Assembly (NCBI GenBank): GCA_963846585.1
Contig: CAWJWO010000003.1
Coordinates: 62,001 to 126,000, forward strand
Source of the DNA: JAAUTT01 sp963846585
GTDB lineage: Bacteria > Bacteroidota > Bacteroidia > Bacteroidales > JAAUTT01
Direction of reading: 5' to 3'
Length of the DNA stretch: 64,000 bases
Position 1 is the stretch's first letter, and the number at the start of each line of letters is the position of its first letter. The notes beneath the pieces were generated by a model, which worked only from the letters and a program-made list of their open reading frames with translations, made no database searches and was not told the origin of the DNA. The translations under genes and the position numbers were made by a program. Positions 1-9,444 of the stretch are shown piece after piece.

Positions 1-111
1 AATTTATTAAAAAGTTTATGGTTTGAAGTCAGATTTGAAGCTTTGGCGAATGAATCAAGACATAAAGCAAGTGTCAGAATTATAGTAATTGTTCTCATAA
101 TAAAGAATTGA
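1..111 (+). CDS. 3' end of an unidentified gene (cut by window edge)
   Basis: An open frame runs from the first base to a TGA at 109-111 and gives 36 residues with a hydrophobic tail (RIIVIVLIIKN). The start lies outside the window. I do not recognise the family. It lies upstream of, and on the same strand as, the SiaC-like gene, so it might be a partner in a signalling set, but the 287-bp AT-rich gap argues against tight coupling. The frame could also be chance. Confidence 0.3.
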   Translation, partial: NLLKSLWFEVRFEALANESRHKASVRIIVIVLIIKN

Positions 112-398
112 TTTATAAACTAAAAAAAAACATATTTTACTGTATGTAATTTATATATAACCTTTATACGACAGATTGAAAATTTTAGTAACTATTATTA
201 CTAATATACTAACAGATGTGATTTGCGATTGTTGCTGATAATTTAATAAAAATGGTTCTTTTGATAGATTTAATTCCTAATTAAAATATATGTTAGATAA
301 TTAAAAAAAATCTAACATTTAAGAAACTATTTATATATGTTTTCGTAAAATATATTAATTATAATTATTTAAATAATATTAACCGAAATATTCTAATT

Positions 399-773
399 AT
401 GGAAATCATGAAAATTGAGGCCAGAAAGCATACACCTGCGGTGGAATTGGATCCGGAAGGAGTTATTAAACTTGAAGGGCGTTCGATTATGGACGACCCG
501 TTAGTTTTTTATAATCCTATCATTGAGTGGATATCTAATTGTAATTCAAAGACATTTACGATTGAAATGCGGCTTGAATACATGAATACCAGCAGTTATA
601 AAATGATGTTAATGCTTTTTAAATCAATTAAAAAGCATTATAATTCTACTAACATATTGATTAAATGGTATTATGATAGCGATGATGAAGATATGCTTGA
701 TTTAGGCAAAGATATTGAATCATTGATTAATGTACCGGTTGACTTTTATGAATTGCAAACGGAGGAGGAGTAA
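399..773 (+). CDS. SiaC-like regulatory phosphoprotein (DUF1987)
   Basis: This is a 124-residue protein with the DUF1987/SiaC pattern: an N-terminal block around KHTPAVELDPEG and LEGRSIMDDP, a central helix region (NTSSYKMMLMLFKSIKK), and an acidic C-terminal stretch. SiaC proteins are STAS-like partners of the SiaB kinase and SiaA phosphatase and control a diguanylate cyclase in Pseudomonas. In Bacteroidota the family is common but its target is usually unknown. The start at 399 is the first ATG; an ATG three codons later (408) fits the family start equally well. No sia partner genes are seen downstream; upstream there is only a partial frame at the window edge. Confidence 0.75.
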   Translation: MEIMKIEARKHTPAVELDPEGVIKLEGRSIMDDPLVFYNPIIEWISNCNSKTFTIEMRLEYMNTSSYKMMLMLFKSIKKHYNSTNILIKWYYDSDDEDMLDLGKDIESLINVPVDFYELQTEEE

Positions 774-899
774 AACTGCCAACAATTGTTCTTCCGACTT
801 ACCATCTATGTTTCCGTGAAAATATTAATATCAGGCACTTTTAAACTTAGCGTTATCATATCATACGCCAGGATTTCTATCAAATAAAAGAAGGATTTA

Positions 900-1568
900 T
901 TATTTTTTGAGAGGATAACCTATAGTCTGGCCAAATATTACCCGCTGGTCAGCCCTTAAATTTAATTTTGTTGTAAGAGCAGGCTTGTTACAATTATGAA
1001 ACCAGGCTGCCAAACCCTGTGAGGCAGCAAATATGTATACGTTGCCTGCGATTAAACCTGTATCGGCAAAATAATATGATTTTTGAACTTCTGTGTTTTG
1101 CAGGCCTGGTTCCTGGTAACCTGACGTATTTTCAAGTTTATTAATATCAGCAACATATATTAGCCGGACAGGAGCTTTATCCCCTAAACTTACCTGGCCT
1201 TGTCCAATTGCCAAAGTCCGTAGATCTTCTGAAATAACCGGAACCAGTTCATGTTGAACAGGGTCGTACAAATAAGTTCCTTCCTTCAAAGCAACATAAA
1301 CATCAATTTCCTGAGAGTTGCTGGCTGATGCGGCCGTTCTGCCCGGAATGCCAAACGGTCCTTTTTTGCGATTTACCCCGCAAGCTGCCCATAACAGGTT
1401 TGAAAGCAATTGCAATGTTAATTTTTTATCGCTTATTTCCCTGATTGTTCTTCTTTTCTCAAAGGCTTTCCGAACCGATTTGCCTTTATCCAATCTGGGT
1501 TTTAAAAGTACAATAGTTTGTTGGGCCTGATTATTTCCTGATTCATTATTAATTTTCTTATTTGCCAT
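900..1568 (-). CDS. SagB/nitroreductase-family FMN oxidoreductase
   Basis: This 222-residue protein fits the stand-alone SagB-type dehydrogenase / nitroreductase family. It has the paired arginines (KRRTIREIS, about residues 39-47), the LSNLLWAACGV helix, an RTAASASNSQ segment where the family has its PSAGALYP-like loop, and a C-terminal GQTIGYP. Such proteins bind FMN and use NAD(P)H; the substrate cannot be read from the sequence. It has no signal peptide and should be cytoplasmic. It is transcribed alone, away from the lipoprotein gene to its right. Confidence 0.75.
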   Translation of the reverse strand: MANKKINNESGNNQAQQTIVLLKPRLDKGKSVRKAFEKRRTIREISDKKLTLQLLSNLLWAACGVNRKKGPFGIPGRTAASASNSQEIDVYVALKEGTYLYDPVQHELVPVISEDLRTLAIGQGQVSLGDKAPVRLIYVADINKLENTSGYQEPGLQNTEVQKSYYFADTGLIAGNVYIFAASQGLAAWFHNCNKPALTTKLNLRADQRVIFGQTIGYPLKK

Positions 1569-1700
1569 ATAATTTTCTTTTTAAATTACATGTTAATAAT
1601 ACTATTTGGTATATTGTGTTTTATATTACGAATTTAATCATTCTGCGCAACCATAACTATAATTTTGCATCTTATTATTATAAACTTAAAATTTAGTACT

Positions 1701-2129
1701 ATGAAAAAACTAATCTATTTGTGTATAATAATATGTATGTTATATAGTTGTAATAAAGATTCAAAACCTTTGCCTGCATCAAATTCTCAAACAAATTCTG
1801 TAAGCGATACATTGCTGTTACCAGGGAAATGGAGTATAATTGCGGAATTTTACACTTTTACTCTTTTGCCGGACGGGGTTCCGAAAACTTGGGAAAACTA
1901 CGTTGGATGTCCATCCGATTATTACAATATTTTATCAAATGGAACTATTTTTGAAAAGGAAGGGAATAAAAATGATACGTTTACATATAAACTTTTATCA
2001 GGCAATCAGATATTGATAGGCGGACTCAAGGGGACTATTTATAATCTGACGGAGCATGCCGTAAGTTTAACTTTATTTGAACCAACTCCGGGTGGACCGT
2101 TATATGATAGTATTAGTTTACAAAGATAA
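1701..2129 (+). CDS. small lipoprotein, lipocalin-like
   Basis: The protein has about 142 residues. The start is set at 1701, because the ATG there begins a classic lipoprotein signal (MKKLIYLCIIICMLYSC) with the lipobox LYSC; an upstream in-frame ATG at 1665 would bury it. After the cysteine comes a Ser/Asn-rich linker, then a compact domain beginning LPGKWSII with alternating beta strands, reminiscent of Bacteroidota lipocalin-like lipoproteins. The function is unknown and it is probably membrane-anchored. It stands alone between divergent and unrelated genes. Confidence 0.6.
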   Translation: MKKLIYLCIIICMLYSCNKDSKPLPASNSQTNSVSDTLLLPGKWSIIAEFYTFTLLPDGVPKTWENYVGCPSDYYNILSNGTIFEKEGNKNDTFTYKLLSGNQILIGGLKGTIYNLTEHAVSLTLFEPTPGGPLYDSISLQR

Positions 2130-2481
2130 ACGTTTGTTTTTTGTAAGATTTGTTTATAGAGTCTTTAGCTTCATGTGTGCAATAATCGTTGGGATTGGCG
2201 GTTTAAATTATTCCAAATAGTTGACGCCATAACTTTTATATCATATATTATTATTAATTTCGTAAAATTATTGCTTAGCATTATATGTTTAATCCAACAG
2301 CAGACATATAATGAGATTGTCTCAAATCTGGCCAAAAACAATAATAAACAGTCGGATATTTTTATAGTTGCCTTATATTATGCAATATAAGTGTCGAATA
2401 ATTTCAATTATTTTAAGTAGAAACCAGTTTTTCAGATAGTTTTAAAATTTTAGAAATAAACAACTTCTTAAAGGGTCACGG
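2130..2481. other. AT-rich gap without a supported gene
   Basis: These 352 bases hold no convincing gene. A 71-codon frame at 2175-2390 (+) is rich in Ile/Phe codons, as expected of translated AT-rich DNA, and has no recognisable family or start signal. No hairpin terminator or repeat was seen. Confidence 0.4.
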
Positions 2482-3162
2482 GTGAATAAAGATACTTTAA
2501 TTAAGATAACCTTACTATTTGTATTTGCTTTGTTCCTTTACAGCCTTATTGAGAGGATTCCTAACATTGATGATGCCTGGCTTGGAGAACATGCTTTCTG
2601 GATGTCAAAGCTTGGATACGTAAAATCGGAATTAATGCGGGGCATAACCCATCAGGAAATCCGTTTTTTATGTCATCATAAATTATTCACGCTCCAGGGA
2701 GCTTTATTTATTAGACTTTTTGGATTTTCCGTATATACACTTAAACTATTGTCCTTATTATATTTAGCTATTTTTATTTTAATTTTTTTTCTGTTTTTTT
2801 ATAAAAAGATTTTTTCAGCATTTGAGTGTTGCCTTTTCTTGTTGTTATTAATTTCAAACGCTTGGGTATTTGAACAATCGTTTATTTTTCGGCCAGAAAT
2901 TTCATTAATGACATTAGGCTTTATTTCTTACTTATTCATTGACAGTATATTAAAAAATAGCAAGAATTCCATTACCTATGCAATAATCAGTGGCATAATA
3001 GCTGGTCTATGCGTGTCTACTCATTTAAACGGAGTTATCTTTCCAATTGCAGGATTCATATTGTTGTTATGGAACAGAAAATTTTTGTTGGGTATTATTT
3101 TTGGGATATCATCCCTTCCTGCAATAGCAATATATCCACCCGACCAACCCCATCTTGGGTAA
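2482..3162 (+). pseudogene. ArnT/PMT-type glycosyltransferase, truncated by Tn3-family element
   Basis: This frame encodes the N-terminal 225 or so residues of a polytopic membrane glycosyltransferase of the GT-C (ArnT/PMT_2) kind. There are several hydrophobic helices, and an acidic first periplasmic loop (NIDDAWLGE) resembles the catalytic-loop aspartates of the family. Full-length relatives have about 450-600 residues. The coding sequence is native up to about 3156; the last codons GGG TAA belong to the terminal inverted repeat of the transposon. The start is a GTG. The missing 3' part is not found on the other side of the element. The product is probably non-functional. Confidence 0.7.
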
Positions 3163-3186
3163 ATTTGACTAAAACCCCGAAATGTA
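3157..3186 (+). repeat. left terminal inverted repeat of Tn3-family element
   Basis: Read on the plus strand it starts GGGTAAATTTGACTAAAA and continues CCCCGAAATGTA. It matches the reverse complement of 13185-13214 at 26 of 30 bases. It supplies the premature stop of the interrupted glycosyltransferase gene. Confidence 0.85.
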
Positions 3187-3265
3187 AATTAGCAGTCCAA
3201 TTACAAGTAAATTATTGATTATATAATATTAAAAATATTCAAAATCAGTTAAATTAGAATTTGAA

Positions 3266-4078
3266 TTACCCTAAATTATTTTTTTTAACAATCCAAATAT
3301 CTTGTGGCAGCCATCCACCTTTATCTGGTAAAATTTGCATGTGTTCTAAAATTTCTACATTATAAAACAAATTTTTCATAAAATCAGTTGGTTGAAATGA
3401 AGAATATATTCTATGACCTTCTTTAACTTTTCCTCGAGTAATTAATTTTCCTTTGTTATATTTAATGAGCTCTTTCCTTGTTAGTTTTGTTTTATAATTA
3501 TCTCCATGTGTTGTAAAAAACATTATTCCATTTGGTTTAAGAATTCGATATAATTCATTGTACCAATCATAATGTAATTGTTCAGATAAATGAGTAAAAA
3601 TAGAAATCCCATAAATAATATTAAAAAAATTATCAAAGTATGGTAAGTTTGCTTTTAATGTATTATGATTAAATTTAACTTCAAAGATATTTTCAGTACA
3701 CCAATCAATAGATATTTTATTATAATCCGTACCATAAAATTCACATCCATTTGCAACTATGCCAGGCAAATGACGAATTATTCTCCCTGGACCACAACCC
3801 CAATCTAGTATTCTTAAATTCTTTAAATCAATATGCTTTCTGAAATGATCAGCTAACCATTTAGCTGTTTCAACACTATCTGTATAATATTTTTGATAAT
3901 TAATCTGAAACGATTCATATATTAAATAATCAGGAGGAAGATGAATTGTTGGATTCTCTTTAATAAATTTTATATTAATTTTTCTATTTTTAAGCTTATA
4001 AATAAAAAATCTAATCCTATCAGTTAAATGCATTAACCTAAGTTTTCGTAGTAAATTTGAAATATGCCCTTTATTCAT
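3266..4078 (-). CDS. class I SAM-dependent methyltransferase (transposon cargo)
   Basis: This 270-residue protein has the class I methyltransferase core. Motif I is ILDWGCGPGRIIRHL (about residues 89-103), followed by the acidic loop GTDYN, the motif IV region FFNIIYGISIFTHL, and LKPNGIMFFTTHG as motif VI. An N-terminal extension of about 85 residues (with LPPDYLIYESF) resembles methyltransferases of polysaccharide or lipid clusters. The substrate is unknown. It is the last gene before the left end of the transposon and follows the three secreted-protein genes on the same strand after a 140-bp gap, so it may be separate cargo. Confidence 0.7.
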   Translation of the reverse strand: MNKGHISNLLRKLRLMHLTDRIRFFIYKLKNRKINIKFIKENPTIHLPPDYLIYESFQINYQKYYTDSVETAKWLADHFRKHIDLKNLRILDWGCGPGRIIRHLPGIVANGCEFYGTDYNKISIDWCTENIFEVKFNHNTLKANLPYFDNFFNIIYGISIFTHLSEQLHYDWYNELYRILKPNGIMFFTTHGDNYKTKLTRKELIKYNKGKLITRGKVKEGHRIYSSFQPTDFMKNLFYNVEILEHMQILPDKGGWLPQDIWIVKKNNLG

Positions 4079-4218
4079 TTGATTATTATAATAATATGTA
4101 AAATCAGATTTAGATTGACCTTTAGTTCCGGGATAAACAATAATTTATATTTGTATGCTTACAAAACAAAAAATAAAATTTAGCAAAAATATAGAGAATA
4201 CAATCTCCTAAATTTAAA

Positions 4219-7194
4219 TTAGTTCTTCACCAATTTTCCTACAAATGAGGTTGAGGTTCCGGTGACTTTAATAATATATAATCCGTTTGGTAAATTTGAA
4301 ATATCCAGATTTGCAATAGTCATGCAGCCCGGTAATTCTAGAACAAGTTTACCAGATATATTAAAAACCGAAACATTATAAATTTCTGTAGAATTGTTGT
4401 AAATAGTGAATGTGCCTGTTGTAGGATTGGGGTAGATATTTATTACAGTATTTGCATTTGTTTGTAAAGTATCTGCACTTATTTTCTGATTTAATAAATC
4501 TGAGTTTACCTTAGCAGATTGTATAGAGTTCGAACAAGGTACAATTTTAGCTTGAAAAGTACTACCATTTACTGAAGAAAACCCTGGATTTAATTGAACT
4601 TCTGATCCACTCCAAAAATATGTAACTTCACCTGAAGCAATATTTACATTTGAACCAGCTGTGATAGTTCCAGTAGTATATTGAAACCCAGATGCAGGTA
4701 ATTGTGATGTAGCTGAATATGTAATATTTGAAGTGTTTGTGCAAGGTGTAGGGGCAATCATTATTGGTGAGGTTGTTGCTGTGCTGTTACTATTCACAGA
4801 CTGAATTTCATAATAATAAACCTTTCCAGGTGTATCAGTATTATCAGTATAGCTTGTCGTTGAAGAACTTAAAGGAGTTGTATTGACTTTTGTAAAGGGT
4901 CCGTTCGGACTTGTCGCTACTAAAATATAGTAGCCGGTAGCATTTGTGGACATATCTGACCAGGTCAATGTTGGAACTCCTGAAGATGATTCGGTAACTT
5001 GAACGGAACTTACATCTTTAGGCGTTTCAGCAGAAGGCGTTGTTACACTTATGATATTGGAAGAAGAAGTACCATTATCGTCTTTTGCTTTTATCTGATA
5101 GGAATATGTTGTATTTGGACTTACAGAATAATCTGAATAACTGCTGATACTGGAAGACAAAGATACAGTTGTGCCATCAGATCGTACTAAGGTATATGTT
5201 GGAGGATAAATTAAATTTATTCCAGTTACATAATATGTCCATTGTAAGTCAACTTCATTGGATTGAACAGGCGTATTTGTAGCTGTAGATAAAGCTAAGA
5301 CTGGTGAAATTGGAGGTGGAGGACATGTTGGTACACTAGTAAACCACCCGTCACTTACACTAGTGGGTATACTATAGTTGGTAACGTCATTTATAGCTCC
5401 TTCCGTAAGAAAAACATCTGGTTCAAAAACATAATACATCAATTCAGCGGGATTATTTATATGGCCTAATTGCAATACATGTCCAAGTTCATGCAAAAAA
5501 TCAGCGTAAAAATTACACGTATTCCCTGATTCTGGTAAACTATAATCAAAGGCTTTTGTATTATCTATAGTTATATTAATGGGACCTTGCCAATAGGAAT
5601 CCAAGTTACTACCATTAAGAAAAGCAGTTCCTTGGGTTGTTTGCATTCCTCCAGTATTATCATCAAGAGTTTCAAATTGTATTTCATTTGGAGAATCATT
5701 GGTTTGATCAAGAATTATATTGATACCAGTGTTACAACTCCACTCATCCATAGCTCTTGTAATAACATTTATTATTTCAGTATTTGTTGCATTAGGTGGT
5801 AAATTGGCTAGATTAATATTAAAAGTAAGATTATTTGGCTTATTGATATTTCCAATTTTCATTCTATACTTCATTGCTCCACTATTACTTATGTATTGTA
5901 AATAATTATGATTAATAGTAATCAAATTGAAATTATTACTATTTAAAATATCATTATAAACTATTACTCCACCACTACCTATTGTAGATTGCTTGCCTGA
6001 AACTAAGACCTCGCTTGGTAAATACATTATGATTTTATTATCTGAAAACATACATCCTGAACAGTTATAATCATAACTATCTAAGTCACTTAACATACTT
6101 TGTCCACCATCATCGGCACTGTGAAAAGTCACCCAACTATTATCCAGAGAATTTCCAAAACCTTGACCGATTATGTTGATAGTTTGACCGATCCCAGCCG
6201 AAAGATCATTGATATTGAAATCACTTGTTATAGTCTGAATATAAGGTATAATTGTGATTTGGATTTCATCAGTATATGTATTGCCATTAGTTGATAAAAC
6301 TGATACTGATATAGTTGCTGTCCCTGAAGTTGTTGCTGTAATAGTAGTTGTTAAACCGTTCGGATTTATTGTCATAATAGAGGCATTATTTGAACTCCAA
6401 TTTACACTTGTTGGTTTTAGGGCATTATTTGGAATAAGGTTTATAATAAAATTTTGTGAATTATAATTACTTGATGAATTGCCAGCATACATCGTTAATT
6501 TTTTAGTCGGAGAATCTGTATAATTAATATAATTTGTATTGTCAGGTTCAAGATCAATACCTGTTACTGCGCCATCATCAGTAACGGTCACACTGCAGGA
6601 ACCTGATATGTCCGTACCATCAGTAGAAGTTGCTGTAATAGTTGTGCTTCCAGCTGCAACACCTGTTACAACTCCATCAGAAACAGTTGCAATATCAATA
6701 TCATCTGAACCCCAACTTACTACATTTGTAGTTGCATTTGAAGGAGTTATTGTAGCCGTTAAAGTTTTTGTTCCACCAATAGAAACAGATGCTAATGTCG
6801 GACTCACCGAAACACCTGACACAGGTATGATAACTTTAACATCTACAGTTTTTGCATCTACAGATGCATCCTCTGGATCATCACAACTACCATCATAGGC
6901 ATAGTTATCGCACACCTGATAATCTACAGTTAAAGTGATAGTACCTGAACCTGTTGTGGATGTGGATAATACTCCAGCATCTGTGACTGAAACAGAACCG
7001 GTTGAGCCCCATTCAGGGGAATCAGAACCTTCAATGAAATTTGGAGGCATTTTTGTAAGACTGTAATCGAGTTGGTATGTAGCAGTAGAAGATAAAGTAA
7101 TAGGACTAACAGGTACACCCGTTATTGTTGCCGTTTGCGCATTTACGATAATAATCCGTGTTACAAAAAGGCAACAAAATATTATATATTTCAT
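4219..7194 (-). CDS. type IX-secreted matrixin-like metalloprotease with Ig-like, IPT and FN3 domains
   Basis: This 991-residue multidomain protein starts with a signal peptide (about residues 1-19, ending VNAQ). Bacterial Ig-like (BIG2) repeats follow to about residue 315, then an IPT/TIG-like segment (about 320-430). The metallopeptidase domain contains HELGHVLQLGH at 568-578, the HExxHxxGxxH zinc motif of M10-type metzincins, followed by a likely Met-turn (ELMYYVF). Two fibronectin-III-like domains (about 655-830) and a C-terminal type IX secretion sorting domain (from about 917; YPNPTTG and NGLYIIKV) complete it. It is probably exported and attached to, or released from, the cell surface. 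It lies 54 bp from the next cargo gene and is likely co-transcribed. The protein substrate cannot be predicted. Confidence 0.8.
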   Translation of the reverse strand: MKYIIFCCLFVTRIIIVNAQTATITGVPVSPITLSSTATYQLDYSLTKMPPNFIEGSDSPEWGSTGSVSVTDAGVLSTSTTGSGTITLTVDYQVCDNYAYDGSCDDPEDASVDAKTVDVKVIIPVSGVSVSPTLASVSIGGTKTLTATITPSNATTNVVSWGSDDIDIATVSDGVVTGVAAGSTTITATSTDGTDISGSCSVTVTDDGAVTGIDLEPDNTNYINYTDSPTKKLTMYAGNSSSNYNSQNFIINLIPNNALKPTSVNWSSNNASIMTINPNGLTTTITATTSGTATISVSVLSTNGNTYTDEIQITIIPYIQTITSDFNINDLSAGIGQTINIIGQGFGNSLDNSWVTFHSADDGGQSMLSDLDSYDYNCSGCMFSDNKIIMYLPSEVLVSGKQSTIGSGGVIVYNDILNSNNFNLITINHNYLQYISNSGAMKYRMKIGNINKPNNLTFNINLANLPPNATNTEIINVITRAMDEWSCNTGINIILDQTNDSPNEIQFETLDDNTGGMQTTQGTAFLNGSNLDSYWQGPINITIDNTKAFDYSLPESGNTCNFYADFLHELGHVLQLGHINNPAELMYYVFEPDVFLTEGAINDVTNYSIPTSVSDGWFTSVPTCPPPPISPVLALSTATNTPVQSNEVDLQWTYYVTGINLIYPPTYTLVRSDGTTVSLSSSISSYSDYSVSPNTTYSYQIKAKDDNGTSSSNIISVTTPSAETPKDVSSVQVTESSSGVPTLTWSDMSTNATGYYILVATSPNGPFTKVNTTPLSSSTTSYTDNTDTPGKVYYYEIQSVNSNSTATTSPIMIAPTPCTNTSNITYSATSQLPASGFQYTTGTITAGSNVNIASGEVTYFWSGSEVQLNPGFSSVNGSTFQAKIVPCSNSIQSAKVNSDLLNQKISADTLQTNANTVINIYPNPTTGTFTIYNNSTEIYNVSVFNISGKLVLELPGCMTIANLDISNLPNGLYIIKVTGTSTSFVGKLVKN

Positions 7195-7248
7195 ACTTTA
7201 ATTTTTTTATAATCAATAATATATATTAGATTAAAATTCACATCCTGT

Positions 7249-7989
7249 TTATTTGGTATTTTTAATTTTAAGGCTATCTTTATTATTAAATGTTTGTTGG
7301 GATTTTATTTTAAACTTTTTATCATTTTCTATTGAATCGAGTTGCATTTTGGTAAAAGTTTTCGAATAAAACACATGATCACTGATTTTTATGGTAGTAT
7401 CTTCTGCAGTAATAACTGGCATGGCAATATTTGGTAATGTACTAATATACTGATAAATTTCACCTTTGGTTTGAAATTTTTTTTCATACCATCCTAATGT
7501 TGGAGCTATTAAATTAATAAATCCTACAGATGTATTTGTAATTATCATTTTGTTATCAACAGGATGAATATTATATTTTGAATCATAAGGAAATTCTTTG
7601 TTTGACTTACAAAAAAATATTCCATGGGTTAGAGCATGATGTAATTTATAACTCTCCCTTTTTTGATCTACTACAATATTTGTATCAAATAATTCGTCCA
7701 ATATTTCAACAGTTCCTGGCTTAAGGTTTCCCCTAAATACTTTTGTAATTGTAGCTATGACAGACCTCATATTATGGTTAAGTCCATTCTTATCAATACG
7801 TAAATAGTACTCTTCTGAAGTCATGGTAGCTTCAAAAATAAATTCAGCATCACTAATGGCTTTCTCACGTTTATAAATAATAATACTATCTCTGTTTATT
7901 CGTATATTTCTGTATGAATCATCTTCTTGTGCTACTATACTTATGATTTGTGTAAATAATAAGCATAAAAATATTAAGTATTTTTTCAT
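7249..7989 (-). CDS. secreted protein of unknown function (transposon cargo)
   Basis: This 246-residue protein has a clear signal peptide (MKKYLIFLCLLFTQIISIVAQ) and no lipobox. The first 110 mature residues are predicted beta-rich (FIFEATMTSEEYY, SVIATITKVFRGNL), loosely like small OB-fold secreted proteins. The C-terminus is Lys/Asn-rich and probably disordered. I do not recognise the family. Its position between the adhesin-like gene (30 bp upstream) and the metalloprotease gene (54 bp downstream) suggests a three-gene operon, so it might be an inhibitor, chaperone or partner of the protease; this is inference only. Confidence 0.6.
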   Translation of the reverse strand: MKKYLIFLCLLFTQIISIVAQEDDSYRNIRINRDSIIIYKREKAISDAEFIFEATMTSEEYYLRIDKNGLNHNMRSVIATITKVFRGNLKPGTVEILDELFDTNIVVDQKRESYKLHHALTHGIFFCKSNKEFPYDSKYNIHPVDNKMIITNTSVGFINLIAPTLGWYEKKFQTKGEIYQYISTLPNIAMPVITAEDTTIKISDHVFYSKTFTKMQLDSIENDKKFKIKSQQTFNNKDSLKIKNTK

Positions 7990-8019
7990 TATATTTAAGT
8001 TTTAAGGTTATACAAAAAT

Positions 8020-8988
8020 CTATTTATTGGAAATCGACTCCATTTTTGCTTTTAATGCCTCATTTTCCCTTTTCAAATTATCAATTGATGCAGTAAAACT
8101 TTTATTTTGTTCAATCAATAGCAATGTCAATTCTTCAACCTTCTGTAAAAGTTTTGTTTGCATTTCCCCTAAATCAATTCCTTTGATTTTAACTTCATCT
8201 TCGCCAGGCAAATCAGGAAGATGATGATTTGTCTTTATATATGATTCAATTTCTGGCAATTGCATAAATATGTGATTGTTATTAAAAACAAAATCAGGCC
8301 AATTTGCCACAAGTTTAACAACTACAGAGGTAGCAATAAAAGAGCCATTAACTGCTAAATTATAACCTTTAGTAGGATAATTACCCGTTGTATAAGTTGT
8401 TGCAAATCCAATTCCAACTGTACCATCTCCAAATAGTGTTAGGGCACTATTATTTATATTAAGGTTACTTCTAAAATATGCATTTTCATAATATGTAAAG
8501 TATGCATGCATATTATTCCAATGTTCTATTTTTAATAATGGAATCCCTGTAGCATAGCTAGGTCCAAATAATATATTCGTATTTGTTGGCAAATTTATTG
8601 CTCCACCTCTTAAATTCAAAGTAGCTGCTGCATTAGTAGATCCAATGTAAACGTTACCTGTACTATTTTGAATTGTCATTTGTGTTGTTCCCCCTGTTTG
8701 CAATTGTAAATCACTAGTTGAATAACTACTAAATTGATTTGCCATAGAATAAACCGGTTTATTGAAAATGAAAGATGGTCTGTCAGTGTATATATGACAC
8801 CAACTAGTATTAGCTGGCCCAATAAATACTGAACCATTAGTATTTTGAATGTTAAACACTTCACTTTCCCAATTCCAAAGTGGACAACCACTACCAGAAC
8901 ATGGCCCCAACGGTGATTGGGCTTGTAATATACTAGTAGTTAAGAAGATTAATAAGTTGAAAGAAATTTGAATAATGATTTTTTTCAT
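8020..8988 (-). CDS. secreted tail-fibre/adhesin-like protein with C-terminal coiled coil
   Basis: This 322-residue protein has a signal peptide ending at LQAQS. It has Gly/Asn/Thr-rich repeats (GNVYIGSTNAAATLNL, GDGTVGIG) and then a C-terminal module very common in Bacteroidota surface proteins: VVKLVANWPDFVF, IESYIKTNHHLPDLPGEDEV, GIDLGEMQTKLLQKVEELTL, followed by a coiled coil. That module resembles the endosialidase-chaperone-like ends of phage tail fibres. It has no recognisable type IX sorting domain. It is the first gene of the cargo operon, so a promoter should lie in 8989-9240. Confidence 0.7.
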   Translation of the reverse strand: MKKIIIQISFNLLIFLTTSILQAQSPLGPCSGSGCPLWNWESEVFNIQNTNGSVFIGPANTSWCHIYTDRPSFIFNKPVYSMANQFSSYSTSDLQLQTGGTTQMTIQNSTGNVYIGSTNAAATLNLRGGAINLPTNTNILFGPSYATGIPLLKIEHWNNMHAYFTYYENAYFRSNLNINNSALTLFGDGTVGIGFATTYTTGNYPTKGYNLAVNGSFIATSVVVKLVANWPDFVFNNNHIFMQLPEIESYIKTNHHLPDLPGEDEVKIKGIDLGEMQTKLLQKVEELTLLLIEQNKSFTASIDNLKRENEALKAKMESISNK

Positions 8989-9444
8989 AATCTAAATTTT
9001 AATGTTAAATTTTATTTAAAAAATACTCTTTAACCTGCTCAATAAAAGCAGCAAAGTACTCTTGCTTTTCATTGAATTAAATATTTTCGAAAGGTAAATT
9101 AATTCAAAAATAAAAAATTATTATATTAATCATATATTATTGTCCAAAGAATATAATAACATTTCATTCTTTTAAATTATTTCTGAAGTATTTACAATTT
9201 TAAGAATTTCTTAAAAATAAATAATATACTTATCTTTCTTAGGAATGCTAAAAGCTAATAATTGATATAACGAACATAGAATCTGTCTCAATGTACTTGT
9301 GACATATTCGCAAACAACTGCCAATTGATTGAAAATATATCCATTACATTCATATTTTAAGGAATGATCATTTACGGTTTGTTTAGTAATATGACATATT
9401 GTACATTTACGTATTATATGTCATTTTAAGATGCAGTAATATTT
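8989..9444. other. intergenic region with candidate TnpI resolution site
   Basis: These 456 bp separate the divergent cargo operon and tnpI. The left half is AT-rich and should hold the cargo promoter. The right part contains ATGACATA (9391-9398) and its inverted copy TATGTCAT (9417-9424), with 18 bp between, and a further direct copy of TGACATATT at 9300-9308. One inverted pair plus an upstream direct accessory copy, right before tnpI, is the layout of the internal recombination site of Tn4430-like transposons. No gene is seen. Confidence 0.5.

Noticed and set aside
2175..2390. 71-codon frame with hydrophobic residues
   Set aside because: AT-rich low-complexity translation, no family and no clear start context.
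6539..6898. 119-codon frame antisense to the metalloprotease gene
   Set aside because: It is a shadow of the Thr/Ser-rich Ig-like repeats on the other strand; the minus-strand gene has signal peptide, domains and sorting signal.
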